A model generated the notes under the pieces. It had not been told where the DNA came from and searched no databases. It saw only the letters and a program-made list of their open reading frames with translations. A stretch of 64,000 nt of DNA. Origin: Certhia americana. Its lineage: Eukaryota > Chordata > Aves > Passeriformes > Certhiidae. Position 1 is the stretch's first letter; each line of letters starts with the position of its first letter. Location: the NCBI GenBank assembly GCA_018697195.1, contig CM031857.1:96016966-96080965 (forward strand). Reading direction: 5' to 3'. Position numbers and translations under genes: made by a program. Shown here in pieces: positions 1 to 12,830 of this stretch.

Positions 1-1756
1 ATCTTCAATTCAAAGACAAAAGTAAATGTATACATCTCTAGGCTTGTTCCATTCATATTTTCATTAATTCTAAAAAACCCATATTGTTTTAGGCTTACTT
101 TATGCTATAGATAATAGAATCACTTCAGCAAAAGTAAGAATTCTTTAAATCATCCTCAGACTCATCTTAGATAAGACAGAAAAATTTTGTGGTCCCCATT
201 TTTCTATTAAAAAGCCCTTCAGATTTCTCTTTCTCTTTTACAAGGAGAGCCATGCCCTCACTGGTGGAAGATAGTTTACTATTATGCTCAGCAGTGCTGC
301 TGATGGTACTAATTCTCCAAATTGTTCTGAGATAGGTGAAGGAATTATGGATATGGAAGGAAAAAATGAGTGGGGATCAGGTGATTTAAAAAAGAAAGAC
401 ATTTTAGTGTTCCCATGGCTCTAGACTATAGTGATTTTGTTGATAATTATAAAACTTCTATTTTTAAACCAGGCACACCTGCAGTGACCCATATGGCCCC
501 CATTAACAGTGGTGGACTGTCAGTGTCTGTTTTATGTGAGAATATGTCTCAGCTATATGTGAGAAAGGACAGCAAAAAGAAGGGCATATTTGTTGATAGG
601 GTTTCTTAATGTGGGAGTTGCAGTGACAAATATAAAGGAATTTAGAAAATAAGAAAAAAGAGCAATGAAAAATAAGCTATATATAAACAGCTTTCAGAAC
701 ATTCAGGGTAAAAATCTTCATTTCTCCAGGAGGGAAGGAAAATCATATATTTAGACAGCCTTATTTTCATATGTTTTTTATACACCATTTGTAGGCACAG
801 CTAGAATACATCCTAACCATTCCAAACTATGGTTCTGGTAGGGAGGTGGCTGTTAAAGACCAAGTAAGGTAAAAGGAAAGGAAAGTAAGTAAGGAAAAAC
901 ACTCTCCTTGGTTGCCTTCATCTGGGTCCCAGGTGATGTCAGCTATGGAGAATCACGCAGCATGAAGCCAACTTTTCAAAAAAACCCCTCTTCCTAAACC
1001 CTGGCAGTTTTGGAAACAGAGTTGCTGTGCAATATTTGTAGGGGCAGCAGTACTTTCAGCTGGAATGGGATCAACATGCAGTCACTTCAAAGTGCCTGGA
1101 ATACTGATATGGCAATTACTATTGATGCTAATATTACAATTTGTAAGTGAAGTCTGAGGTACCTGGAGTCACCTGTGGTTGCAGTTTTGTTCACTGCGTT
1201 TTCCCAAAACTTGATGTATGCATGTGTAACAAATCAATGACTTTAACTAACTCAATTATTTATATCCCTACAAAAGGTAGACACTCAGATATTTTTCCTT
1301 GAACTTGAATGGAAAGACCATAGGGGAGCCAAATTTTTGGTCATTCCATAACCGTTAAATTATCACTGGGTTTCTCAAATTCCAAGGCCCCATTTGCCCT
1401 TACTGCTCTATTTTGCACATGCCCACATTCTCAAAGGATGAAATCTCTGCTCATTCTTAAGGCAAAAAGGAAAAGCTTGTTCATTTGTGGTGATATAAAA
1501 GCTTAGGCTAGAGTTTTTAAGCACACAGGACAATACTCTCTGTAGTACTGTTAGCCACAGAAAGTTACAACAGCAAAGAAGAAGCAACTCAATGGGGTAA
1601 TGTAAACACATGCTGGGGAGGTAAGGGATGTTTTTAAGAAATGAAAGAAGTTAATGTTTTGGGTTAATGATAATTTTCTGGAAATTCCTGGGAGGTCCAA
1701 CTGTATTCTGAGAGATCTTTGGTTTCTCAAGATTGCAAAGCTACTGAATCCCCCCC

Positions 1757-1763
<7 letters not shown>

Positions 1764-1811
<48 letters not shown>
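1764..1811. repeat. (CA)n microsatellite, about 23 units
   Basis: This is a near-perfect alternating AC run of about 47 nt, directly after CCCCCCTACACAT. It creates cysteine/valine or histidine/threonine repeat frames on both strands that are artefacts. Confidence 0.97.
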
Positions 1812-1812
<1 letters not shown>

Positions 1813-3906
1813 GCTGCTGCCATGTACTATATAGTTTTGTGAAGTGAAGCTCTTTGTAGGAATAGGTCACAATTTTCTCTGCATTCCAGTGAAGCCAGTG
1901 TTGGAATGCCACTGAGGTCCTGGCATCTGTGTTTTTAGTAGGTGGTTGGATGGAAAAAAAAGGCCTTTTGGGAGGTTTTACCCAGAAGACAGCTGTAGCA
2001 ACACAGGGATTATCACTGTCAGAGTTGTGCATTTGCCTCACCCCACCTATGCATGTGTGTTTACTAATGGAGTAATTTGCTTATTTTTTAAAAGGTTTAC
2101 TCATTGCTTGGTTGGTTTAATAATCAAGGATCTGGAAAGCAGAGTTTTTTGTATGTTAGGGTTTAGATTATCTGCCTTTATGCTTGTATTCCTTTTAGAG
2201 CTCTCCTTTCTCAATATCCTATTAATCCACTGCTGTTTGAATCCCTTGCCTCCTCTGCCCTGCTTTTGGTGCTGCACTCCTCCCATCTTTCACCACCCTT
2301 TGTCTGTAACAAATAAAATGTGATCACAGTTACACATCTGCTGTTCTCATTTCATGATAACATCAGAATACTACTTTCCCAGCAATGTGAAACCAACAGC
2401 AGTCAGAGCTTTTTGTTGCATTTTTCTTCTTCTTTTTTGCACGTCTTTTTGAATATTTGACATTAAGTGAAAAGCAGTCTTTAACTTTTACATTACTGCT
2501 GTTTTGAACAAGGTTTCTATTTCTCTGAAGATAAGAACAAAAAAATCTATTCTTTGGGCACATCTCTGCTATTCTGCTCTATAATGACAATATTGACTCT
2601 TCTCATGCCATTGGATCATCTGCCTTGAGGCCAGGGCAATAAAGGTACTTAATGTGCCTCTCACCTAACCTTGACATTTGTTTTATAATATGTGATGTGT
2701 TACGGGAGGAGCACATCATCACCTCCCTTCATTTCAAGTTATTTAAAATGCATATCCCTGCTCATGCTACCTTTACCCTTCTTTTCAGTAAGTTATTTCA
2801 GAGATTCTTCCTCTATTTAATTCCTAACTATTTCAAGTTGATACTTTTTTGCTTTTAGTTTTGTTTGCTCAGCTCTACTCTAATTACTTGAATATTGCCC
2901 ATGACCATCCCCTTCACCTTGTTTGCACTGTTAACAGTGCCACCTCTCTATTTATTGCCCTTTCTTCAACCCATTTTTCCAGTTGTTGCTATGTTTGCAG
3001 TTGCCATCTGCTTTCTACAATTACATCTCACTTAAAAAACTCTCTGTGTGCACTTGAGTTGCCGATGGAGAGTTCTTCTTGTTGGTTTGTTCATAAGTTT
3101 ATTTATTGTCAAAGAAAAAGGAAAAATTACCTGAAGTGTTTACTTCCTCTTAGTCTGCATTTTGCGAGCTGGAAAAGATAAATTAGTCTTGTGTAGAAAT
3201 ATAAAATCAAGTATGTTGTTGGTGCTAAACAACTTTTGTATATGTATTTATTAACTTACATAGGGATATATATTTAAGTGTACCAACCATAAAAGATTTT
3301 CACAGTTCCTTAATTTTCTTTGAATTAGGCTTTCATGTTATCAGCTGCAGTATCTGAGTCAGAAATTAATCTGTTGCAGCTTTGGGGTGATTGTATAATG
3401 AATGCTAAGATTACAGGGAATGCTATTACCATTTGCATGCCCCTCAAACCAATTAAATAAATGAAGCCAATGAAACTACAAGCTAAGTAAAATGTTATCA
3501 TTGCAGCAGATTTTAGTCGTGATTACGTACATAAAAATCTGAAATACCACTGCTTGGACCCTGATATCATCTAATTGCCTTTACATTTGTATTGGTAAAA
3601 GCCAAGTTGGAAATTAATTAATTCTCCTTGCAAGGGGAATTATATAATATCTTGGCAAACATGAGTGCTGCTTATGACCATTTTATGAATGGAATTTAAT
3701 TCTATTGTGCATTTGGCAGATGTATTAGAATATAAGATGTCTGAATACATGGTAACTTCAACACCACATACTAGAATTATTAGGTTATAAAATATTTTTG
3801 AATATGCTGTCTTCAGTACTGAGAGTATTTTCTATTATTGATATCCTAATGACAAATATGTACAAATTAGTTCTAAAAATTATGAATCTATATGATCACA
3901 CTTCTA

Positions 3907-3939
3907 CTATATATATATATAATAAATAAATATATATAT
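3907..3939. repeat. TA-rich low-complexity tract
   Basis: An ATATAT run is followed by AATAAATAAA and then ATATATAT, giving an imperfect, partly self-complementary AT tract of about 33 nt. Confidence 0.85.
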
Positions 3940-6360
3940 CTTCAAGTCAAATATTTTATTTTTTCCATAATTTCACTTTTCTTGAGAAGTTTAACTTTTT
4001 TTTTTTAGGTGAAAGTTCTGGTGTAACCTACTCTCATGCTGCCCAGGGAAGAGTTTATGCCAAGAATCTGTAATATGGAAAGGATTCAGACCAGTAAAAT
4101 ATACATAAGAATTTAAGTCTTTTCCATCATGTATCCATTGACTATAAAGAACAATTGGGAAATTCTGAATTAATATTTTTGCTCTAACCATCTGTCAGCA
4201 AATTTCACTCTTTTTTTGTCCTGTGACCGAAGTTGTCTGTTTACTCGAATGAAATTGAGCCATTCTGGGACACTGAGAGGACTGAAATGAAAGAACATGA
4301 GGTAGCCAAAGGTTCTTGTTTAATAAACCTTTATTAATCTCCTTCATGCTCCTTCTCATTATGTTGATTTCAGTCTTAGGGAAGATTTAAAATTATATCC
4401 AGAGACACTGCCTGATGTGGAAAAGTTTGGTTTGTGAGGAATGTGGTGGTATGCCAACTCTTTCAGCATGGAAACAGAAAAACTAAGAATACTTACCAAT
4501 TAAGGTAATGCAATTCAACAAGCCAGAGCTAACTGCAAAATAGTCCTGCTAAGAGTGAAATAACATAACAGCAACACAGGAGTGCAATCCTAGCAAGGAT
4601 TTGTGACAATCAGTTCCTATAAAACAGCTTTACAATAAAATTAATTTGTGGCTGAAGAATTTCACCAAGGAAAGTAATACCTGGGAGTAAAAGAACTGCC
4701 TCACTCTTTATGTTGTGACCAGATAGCATAAACCAGTAGAGACTAAATAAAACATTATTAAAGTCACTGTTGAGCAAGACGAGAATGGAGTCTTGCAAAA
4801 ATATACTTTAATTGGTAGCACCTTAGAGTCAAAATAGCTACGCTGATTTACTGTAGCTGAGAAGGTAGTCTTTTATCTTCAAAGAACTCCAGTTCAAGGA
4901 GCTTTGAATTATATAGGACTGAAGTAATATTATTTCCCTCAAGACAGTTTCTAAGTATAGGGATGCTGCTACAGGGTGAATTTATTGATTGCATCTTTGA
5001 TGCTACTGGCTAAAAGGAAATGGCACTGTATTTTCTCATTGTAAGCTCAGTTTTAAGGATTTCAACATCAGTGCTTTTGCCTTAAAAGATGAACTTGTTA
5101 ACTTGTTCACCTCTTCACCTTGAGGGATAACTATCGTAAAAAACATTGTTCCCCATATGTAGATTAATATTACTCTTGCCTTTCTGATTTCTAATAGAAT
5201 ACAAACTCTTTCCCCACCAGGTCATGGCAGGAAGGATGTTTCCTTTACCACCTTTAGCATTCAGTTCAGCTTGTAGTTCTAGATGTTTAACCCAAGTACT
5301 CTTGCATTCTTCTCTGACTGGACAGAAACGACCCAGTCTGTGAGAAACTCTTATATAAAATACAGTTCTATTCTAATAACATTACTGTAGGTGACAATGA
5401 ATGTTATGAGCATTATTAAAGAAAAGAATATGTCTACACAGACTCTGAGTTGCTCTAGTAGCTGTGAGGAGATAAATAAAAGCCCTGGCATCCCAAATAT
5501 TGGACTTCCACATCAAAACACAGAACTGAAAGAGTTGAAAATATCTGTGACATGATGCAAAAGTTAAATCAGGACTCAGAGCAAAATTTTGTAGACTAGC
5601 CACATGTGTATTAAATTTCTGAATAAACAATGCTCCTCTTGTTTTACTTTCTTGTTTCAAACACAGCTCTACCACATAAAAAGTTAATCAATCCTCAAAC
5701 ATGCTATGCTATCTCCGTATTGATTTCCTAACTGTTGCCTGTTCAGAGAAGACACCTTGGGATTGTACATTTGCTTCGTACATGTATAATTTTGTGAGAA
5801 CATCTACTTCTTTCTCCTCCTGAAGGTATGCAACTGAGGAGGACACCAGCTGTACTGTATCCACAATAGTAGGATTGGTGAAAAAACTTGCGAGGGGCGT
5901 CAAGAAGCAGAAGAGAGAAAAGGTGACCAGAAGGGAATCATTTATTGTGCAATATAGATTGCTTGTCCTAGCAGCAGGCTTTATTACCTTATTAAGCTAA
6001 TTAAGTTTGGAATTTTTTTTAATGTCCAAAAAGTAAAAAAAATCTAGAGTACAGAGTGAATATTTTTCTTTTTAAATTCCCTGTCTTTACTTATTTCCTA
6101 CCAAAGAAACACCTGGGAGCTTGAGAATATATTTATTGATGCATTATATGCCTTAATAATAACCAAGAATTTGCTGTTATCTAAATCTCAGTAGGGCAAA
6201 AATCAGGAAACAGCAAATTTCAGTGATTTATTTGCCAAAGTTTACACTTTATACTTCAAAGTTTAATTTCTTCTGTCTCTAGCCCTCAGAAAGAGGTTAG
6301 CTTTTCCTGCTGACAGGGCCAGTGTCTTGCAGCACTTCTGGTTCAATCCTCTACAGCAGG

Positions 6361-6458
6361 TAGGAATTCAAGTTCTAAATAGAACAAAAATACAAGCAGC
6401 TCATGTTGGAAGTCAGTAATTTTTGATTTAGCAATAAGAGTTGTTTTGTTTCAAATAG
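6361..6458 (+). repeat. Direct repeat block A1 (partner at 7701-7798)
   Basis: By eye this 98-nt block aligns with 7701-7798 without gaps and with eight mismatches. It starts TAGGAATTCAAGTTCTAAAT in both copies. Homology stops abruptly on both sides. It is followed 122 nt later by block A2, which has its own partner further right. Confidence 0.9.
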
Positions 6459-6580
6459 AGAAATGGTGCTCCACTGGACTCTAATCTTTTGACTACATCC
6501 ATTTCTGTAGTGTACCCTAAAAGACACAGCACTGCATAGCCAGGTGGTTGCTGCTTTTTCTGTGCAATAAAGAGCATTAA

Positions 6581-6729
6581 GTTGAGTTGATGTATAAAAA
6601 AGAAATTGAAACTTTTGAGACTGAGGTATACATTACAGTGTATTTTGTAATTGGAATTTTTAAAAATGTCTTGTAGCTTCTAATTGTATTTTGTCTTAAA
6701 TGAGTGAATGGAGAAGCATCACTGTCCAA
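6581..6729 (+). repeat. Direct repeat block A2 (partner at 10459-10613)
   Basis: This block of about 149 nt starts GTTGAGTTGATGTAT and ends GCATCACTGTCCAA. It aligns with 10459-10613 in the same orientation, with scattered substitutions, a 2-nt deletion and a short insertion (about 8 nt) in the right-hand copy. Confidence 0.9.
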
Positions 6730-7700
6730 ACGGCATATACAGAACTGACAGAAATAAATTGCACAAAAGTGTTGAAGCATGGAGAATTATTTAGTAATAG
6801 TGGAAACTCCTAGTCAATACTGACCTTTCCTCAAGTGGCAATATTTCTAGGTGATGAATAACTGCAAACATAGAGTGCATAAACACATTACTGAATCTTT
6901 GACTTTCTGCATGGCTTTTGTCTATTTAACCAATAATTTTTCCTCTTCCACTGCATTTTTCTACTCAAAGATACAAAATGAAAGCAGTCTATTTTTTTCA
7001 CAAAGTTTTACTTAATTTTCAAGTAATTTTAAAACATCTTTTGTATATAAAGCAAATAATAATGTATGACCTCCTGCAATGTCAGCTGAGGTGATAAATA
7101 GTTTGTAAAATATATATGGTATCTGTCATTTTTCAGTCATAACTTTGCTTCAAAACCAGTGAAAATATACCATGACCAGCTTAGATAACATTCCTGCAAA
7201 ATTATGGCAAAAATCAGAGTTGACTAAGGCTAGGGTTTATTAATTTAATAATAGGATTACTCATGACATAAGGAACATACCTATATACTAATATATGCAA
7301 AAATTAACTTCAATGTAATGAAAATGTTTCAATGTAATGAAAAAACACCAAAGAAGCTTTTAAGTCTTGTACTCTTGTACATCTGTTAGACCAGTGCAAT
7401 AATGATGCAGAAAAAATTCAGTTTAAAAAAAGCTACCATACACAGGCAGGCTCTTCTTGAGATCTCCATTTCATACTATGAAGCAGTTTTACATAAGTAC
7501 TCTATATTCCCTGTAGTCAAAGGAAATGCTCTTAAAAGTAATGTGATCCTATGACCCCTTTCAATTTTAACAGCAGTCCTCTTAAAAATAAGACCCTTTA
7601 TAAAAGCAATCAGAAGCAATCTTGCAGAAGTAACAGCATTGTTAGAATTATATACACTGCTTCACCTATTTTCTGAGAAGTATAATAGTGTATAAAGAGC

Positions 7701-7798
7701 TAGGAATTCAAGTTCTAAATACAATCAAAATATAATCAGCTCATGTTGGAAGTCAGTAATTTTTGATTTAGCAGTAAGAGTTTTTTTGTTTCAAGTAG
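7701..7798 (+). repeat. Direct repeat block B1 (partner of 6361-6458)
   Basis: This is the second copy of the 98-nt block, same orientation and about 92% identical by manual alignment. No target-site duplication or element terminus is evident next to it. Confidence 0.9.
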
Positions 7799-9352
7799 TA
7801 ATGACTATTGGAAAATTGAAGAGAATCATTGATTGTAATCCTTAAAGAAGGGCTAATTCTGCAATTACCTTCATCTACTTTAGAAATACATGAGCTATAC
7901 TTTTTCCCTCTGCATTTGATGTTCATCCTAAAAATTTCAATTTTCAGAATTTCTTTTATATTGCATTCCATTCCTGCTCATGTTAATTTCAATAAAAAGT
8001 TACCTATCACCATTTTTGCATTAAATAACTGTATTCACTTCAAATTTGACAAATCGTGCCGTTTTCCCTTCAAGCCCTTTGGGAACTAATGAGAATAACT
8101 TTGCAGTTTCTTGAAGGATGCACTAAAACATTGCAGAAAAGATATGCAGGCATTTATGAAAAGAAGAGCTGGGAAAGCTTCTTTCAGGTGGGGTGTTAAC
8201 CTGCTTCCACTTTTCTTTCTAAATGAAGTAGACACAGTGATTTGCTTGAATACTGAACAGAGAACTGGTACTCCACTACTGAGGAACACCAGGTGCAATA
8301 GGTAATGGTGACACTCAGGCTTCAGCTGGGAACTGGGACAGCTCTAGCAATGCTCTTCAAGGACACTAAATCTGAACAGTGAGACAGATTCCTGAACTTT
8401 GAAACATGCAACACAATGACTGAATGAAGAACAATGTGTTATGGATAGGACTCAGAAAGTGCATGTTTAACAGTCACATGAAATGTGTGCAACTGATAGC
8501 TTTGCTGCTTAACGCTGAAAACTAAAACTGAATGTAAAATGAAAGTCACTGCTAAACACTGTTAAACAAAAAATAGAGATGATTGATGCAATAAAAGAGT
8601 ACTTTCATCTTTTTGGAATGACAACACATAGCAACCACTACATGACTGTTAGGGAAACAGACTGGCAAAAGAAATGCATTCAAAGTAGCTGGTGGCACTT
8701 TTGGGGGACTTCCACACTGTCCATTTCACTTGTGCTGCATCTACCCAGATATACAACTCTCCTGAAAACAAGTCTTTCAGGAATGAAGTAGAAGCCTAGT
8801 ACTCATATATTTAATGCTGGTTGAGACTTTATAACATTCCTCTTAACATTCAAATTCCTGAAAACAAAATGAATAATGCTTACGACTGTAGTTTATTTCA
8901 GTGCCTCTTAAGCCCTGGAAACCACATAGAATCTCTTCAGGCCAGATTCCCTAGTGCTTTATTTTCTCCCCTAATATAAAAGACTTCCCAAATAGTTTAA
9001 TTTGAGTCCATCAGATATTCATCATCCTGCTTCTGCATTAGTCTTCTGCTTGCCTTTTCTGAGAAAACTATATACTTCAATTATTAATGCTGTGAAACAT
9101 CAATCTTCCAAGAAGTTTTTAATCAACCAAATTTCACTTACAGCAAAATGTTGCCCATGTAACAAAGCCTCTGCTTCCTTCTAGTTAATCCCTACACTAT
9201 TGAATATATTTGTTAACCAGCTCACCATTCTCTTTTTTGTCCCTTCCCTGACCTTATGGTAAATACTTTGGTTTTTGCCAATATTTAGAACTTTTCTAAG
9301 GGCAGAATAGTTCATACCAATCTGGTGAGTCTTGTGAACCTGTCTCAATAAA

Positions 9353-9721
9353 TCAGTAAATTAGTGTGAGAGAGCTGCAGTTCTTCTTTGTGTCACAGGG
9401 TTTATGGAACATTATTCCATGGTCAAGGCAGCTGACATTCTGCTGGCAGCACCATCTGTTCACGGACATATTTATCTCCATGTCACATCTGTCCCTAAGA
9501 CTTGACCTTTGATCAGCAGAATTAACAAAAAAGCCACCTGAGCTCTTGACCCCTTCACCTCCCCATTCCAGATCCTTACAGTAGCTTCTAATCTGTGTAA
9601 ACCCATTCCCAGTAGTGTTATAAACGCCCACATGGAACACAAGCATGGAGCAGTGTCCAGGGGCTTGGAGGAGTCTTGGCAATATTTCAGTATCACCAAG
9701 GATTTGGGTTCCTTGGAGCAA
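9353..9721 (-). other. Unassigned 122-codon open frame, possibly relic of a mobile element
   Basis: The minus strand is open for 122 codons in one frame and for 75 codons in an overlapping frame (9699-9472). Base composition here is less AT-rich than the neighbourhood. The translation is Cys-rich and contains S-A-D-Q-R-S-S-L-R-D-R. I recognise no domain, signal peptide or catalytic motif, and there is no convincing splice context. It lies between repeat blocks B1 and B2, inside the segment that may be an insertion, so an old transposable element relic is the likeliest explanation. That is inference only. Confidence 0.25.
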
Positions 9722-10458
9722 ACATGTCTCCTACAATGTCAAGTCATGTCAACAGATGGGTCCCATTGTCAGGCTTATCACCACTGCCACTGACAAATCT
9801 TATAATCACATAACAAAAGTGGTGTTACTTGGTGTTCCTCATTCAACCTAATCCTTTAATTCTTAGCTTCATGAGAATTTCACAATCTTCTCTTCCAACC
9901 TCTCTCCCTCCATTTCTCTCACTCTTTTAAAATTATAACTTTTCTATTTACAAGGAAAAAAGCTCAAAAACATAAGTATTGATTTTCAATAAACCAGAAA
10001 GTAAATCAAACTGAGGAAAAAAACAACCAAACAAAATGAAACCTCATATTTTCTCTCTTTAGAAAAGGCTAGTACTTTTTAAAGCATATATGAGTTTGGT
10101 AATTCCAGTGATCATTTTACCAGTGACAATTAAAAGTATTGCAGAATAAAAGGATGCAAACTCATCTGTCCTTTGGGGCAAGAGGTTGAAGAAGAAGATA
10201 AACATCTTTAGTTTTAATCTTTTGCTTTAGCAAAACCTCTGGTTGAATTCCTGAAATACTTCCTGAAATAGACTCTTGTAAAAAGTCACGTTTACAGTGA
10301 AATGAACCTATACACACAAAGTGCAGTGCCACAGACAACGTCATCCTTCGGAAACATTTTAAGGAAAACCTAGTATAATATCAAATTAATCTTTTTGTGA
10401 CATACTGATTAGCTGCTGTGAAGATGTATCTTTCTTTAATTCTAGCATAAAAAAAATT

Positions 10459-10613
10459 GTTGAGTTGATGTATGAACAAGAAATTGATACTTTTGAGACT
10501 GAGGTATACATTACAGTGTATTTTGTAATCAGAATTTAAAAAAATGTCTTGTAGCTCCTATTGTATTTTACTCATTGTCTTAAATGAGTGAATGAAGAAG
10601 CATCACTGTCCAA
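10459..10613 (+). repeat. Direct repeat block B2 (partner of 6581-6729)
   Basis: This is the second copy of block A2. The order B1 then B2 matches A1 then A2, but the spacing is 2660 nt instead of 122 nt. That suggests one duplication followed by an insertion in copy B or a deletion in copy A. Confidence 0.9.
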
Positions 10614-12059
10614 TTCAGGCAAAATTCAAGATATCCAATGAAAAAATAGGGGAACAGCAGTTAACAAAAAGCAAAAGAAAGCCCCCTAAAGAAACAAGGA
10701 ACCCCATAAAAATGCTTTTTAGAAGAGTGGACTTCCTATGGCGGAACTATGGCTCTTAGGGGCAAGGCAGAACACAGCAGAGAGGACAGAGGATCAGACA
10801 ACAGAAGCTGTCAACATCCAGTATATGTAAAGGAAGAGTCAGAAGGATTTTCTCTCAAAAAGAATTAGAAAAATCACCATGTAAAGGGTAAGTGGTTCAC
10901 AGAACCAAGGATCTGTTTTTGAAGTCAACAACGATAAGCAGGTTTGGTTTGTTGGTTTCAAATCTGGCACTGCTACTATCACATTTAAAATGGATTTAAG
11001 GGCAGAGGTGACTGTGATTTGTAAAGAGACTTTGCAAGAGATGATCCCTGGCACCAGATGGAGTGGTTACGGATAGTGCTCAGCCCTGGGGACACAGGAA
11101 TTGCCTTGTTTGGTGCAAAGTCTACCTCAATGACACAGGGAAGGCCTGTGCCTTCAACAAACCCAGCACTAATAGGATTCCAGACACTGAAAACCCTCAA
11201 CTAAATCACAGTCATTGAGAAGGAGATTAAAAGCAATTGGAAGGAGCTTGGCCTAAATCTGGCAATAATGGCCTAAAATCATGAAACAAGGGATCTTTTT
11301 TCAAGCCTTTTGCTGATGCATTTTTGCCATTCTTTCTGCTCCTCTGGCTAAAGAACAAGGAAACACCAATGCAGCAGTCATTACTAAATTGACAGTGTAG
11401 TGGGCCTTTCAGAGCTGATGTTAGTCATCACTTAGCTAAGCCATATATATATACACATTTCTTAACACCATTTAAAAGTGTTAACAGTAACAGAATGTTA
11501 ATAAATAAACTGCAGTATTCCAAAATGTCCAGCCTCACTGAAAGGCTGCAACTAAAGCCTTCCAAGCATTGTACAGGTGCTTTTTTCATTCCCATGACAC
11601 ATTAGAAACATATTTCACAGATTGACAGTGTAGAATTTTCAGAAATGTTCTCTCCAAGTTTCTGACAGGTTTTGTCACTTCATTCTTTATATTTTTTCCA
11701 CAATTTCCTGATGTCTAAGTAATATGTAAAATAAAAATAAGGTTCTTTTAATTATTTTTTTTTTCAGTCTTTACCTCATTAAAATATTTCTTGTTCCCCT
11801 TTAGGTCATTTTAGTATATGTCTTCTTCCCAGAGTATATGTCACACTTCCCAGAGTGACTTAAGAAATTACCTTTCCTCAAGTTATGGATCTGTTCATTT
11901 AACAGAAAGCTAAATATTCCATGGGAGTATATACTTATTCCATATGTATACTACGGGAGCGTTTAGTAGAATAATGACAGCAGCTTGACAGAGACTAGAA
12001 GAAGCTTTCTTTATTCTATACAGAGTGCTGCCCCATGTCAGTGGCACAATTACTGTATT

Positions 12060-12830
12060 TGTGGGCAGTCTGACTATACCTTGAGCAGTCCAAATGCACA
12101 GCAGAGGTGTGCAGGGGATTCACACCTGTCTGCCTTTTACTTTAGTCTCATTTAGTACCCCAGCCAGGGTGGTACTCTGCACTGAGGTGCCAGAGTTGCA
12201 GGTCTGCATCTGCAGATGTCTGGGCTAATGGCAAACAGAGGTATTTCAATGACTCTTCCACAAACCGAAGTTCCATGGCAGAAGGTCTGCACGGATTCCA
12301 ACGGGATGGGATTTGTGCCAGTCTTCCTTGCATGGTGTCCACCATCCCTCTGACCCAGTCTCCTCAGAGAGGCAGTGAACTGGGTGTGAGGGGCTCTTCT
12401 CTGCCCTTGCTGTGGACAAACTCTGCTTCAACAGCAGGGGCATCTCTCTGTGACCAGGATGGCTTCCACAACCTGTTTGCTCCTTTTGTCAGGCTGTGCT
12501 CACGCAGTCATTACACCTCTCCCAGCCTGGGTTAGTGGGCACCTCTGTGCTGAATCCTTCTTCTCACTCTATAGCTCCAGCAGGACAAGTGTCCTTTCCA
12601 CAGCATTTTCACTGAAAGCACTCCTTTCTTTCTGCTCCCAGACAGCCACCCAAGCTTGGGGACACCTGTGGCACAAGCAGAGCCAGCTGGGTGCCCAGCA
12701 CACTCTGCCACAGCCACAGCAACCTGACCCACTCACCTCAGCTGAGCTGTCCAGAGCCTTTTGCAGTCTCCTCAGAAGCTCTTACCCTGCTAAATGTGCT
12801 ACCTGACCAAGGAGTACAAGCAATTTTGGT
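12060..12830. other. GC-richer block of unknown origin
   Basis: About 770 nt stand out from the AT-rich surroundings by higher G+C and by open frames on both strands (12275-12535 and 12450-12806 plus; 12148-12345, 12246-12443 and 12532-12732 minus). No frame carries a motif I recognise, and the two strands are equally open, as expected from composition alone. Candidates are a degraded LTR or another retroelement fragment, or an unrecognised exon cluster. I could not find matching terminal repeats or target-site duplications. Confidence 0.3.

Noticed and set aside
415..609. 64-codon plus-strand frame with varied amino-acid composition
   Set aside because: No recognisable family, no clear splice donor or acceptor and no neighbour exon in phase; length is within chance for this composition.
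1551..2041. Minus-strand frames with long Cys-Val repeats
   Set aside because: They are translations of the CA microsatellite near 1.8 kb.
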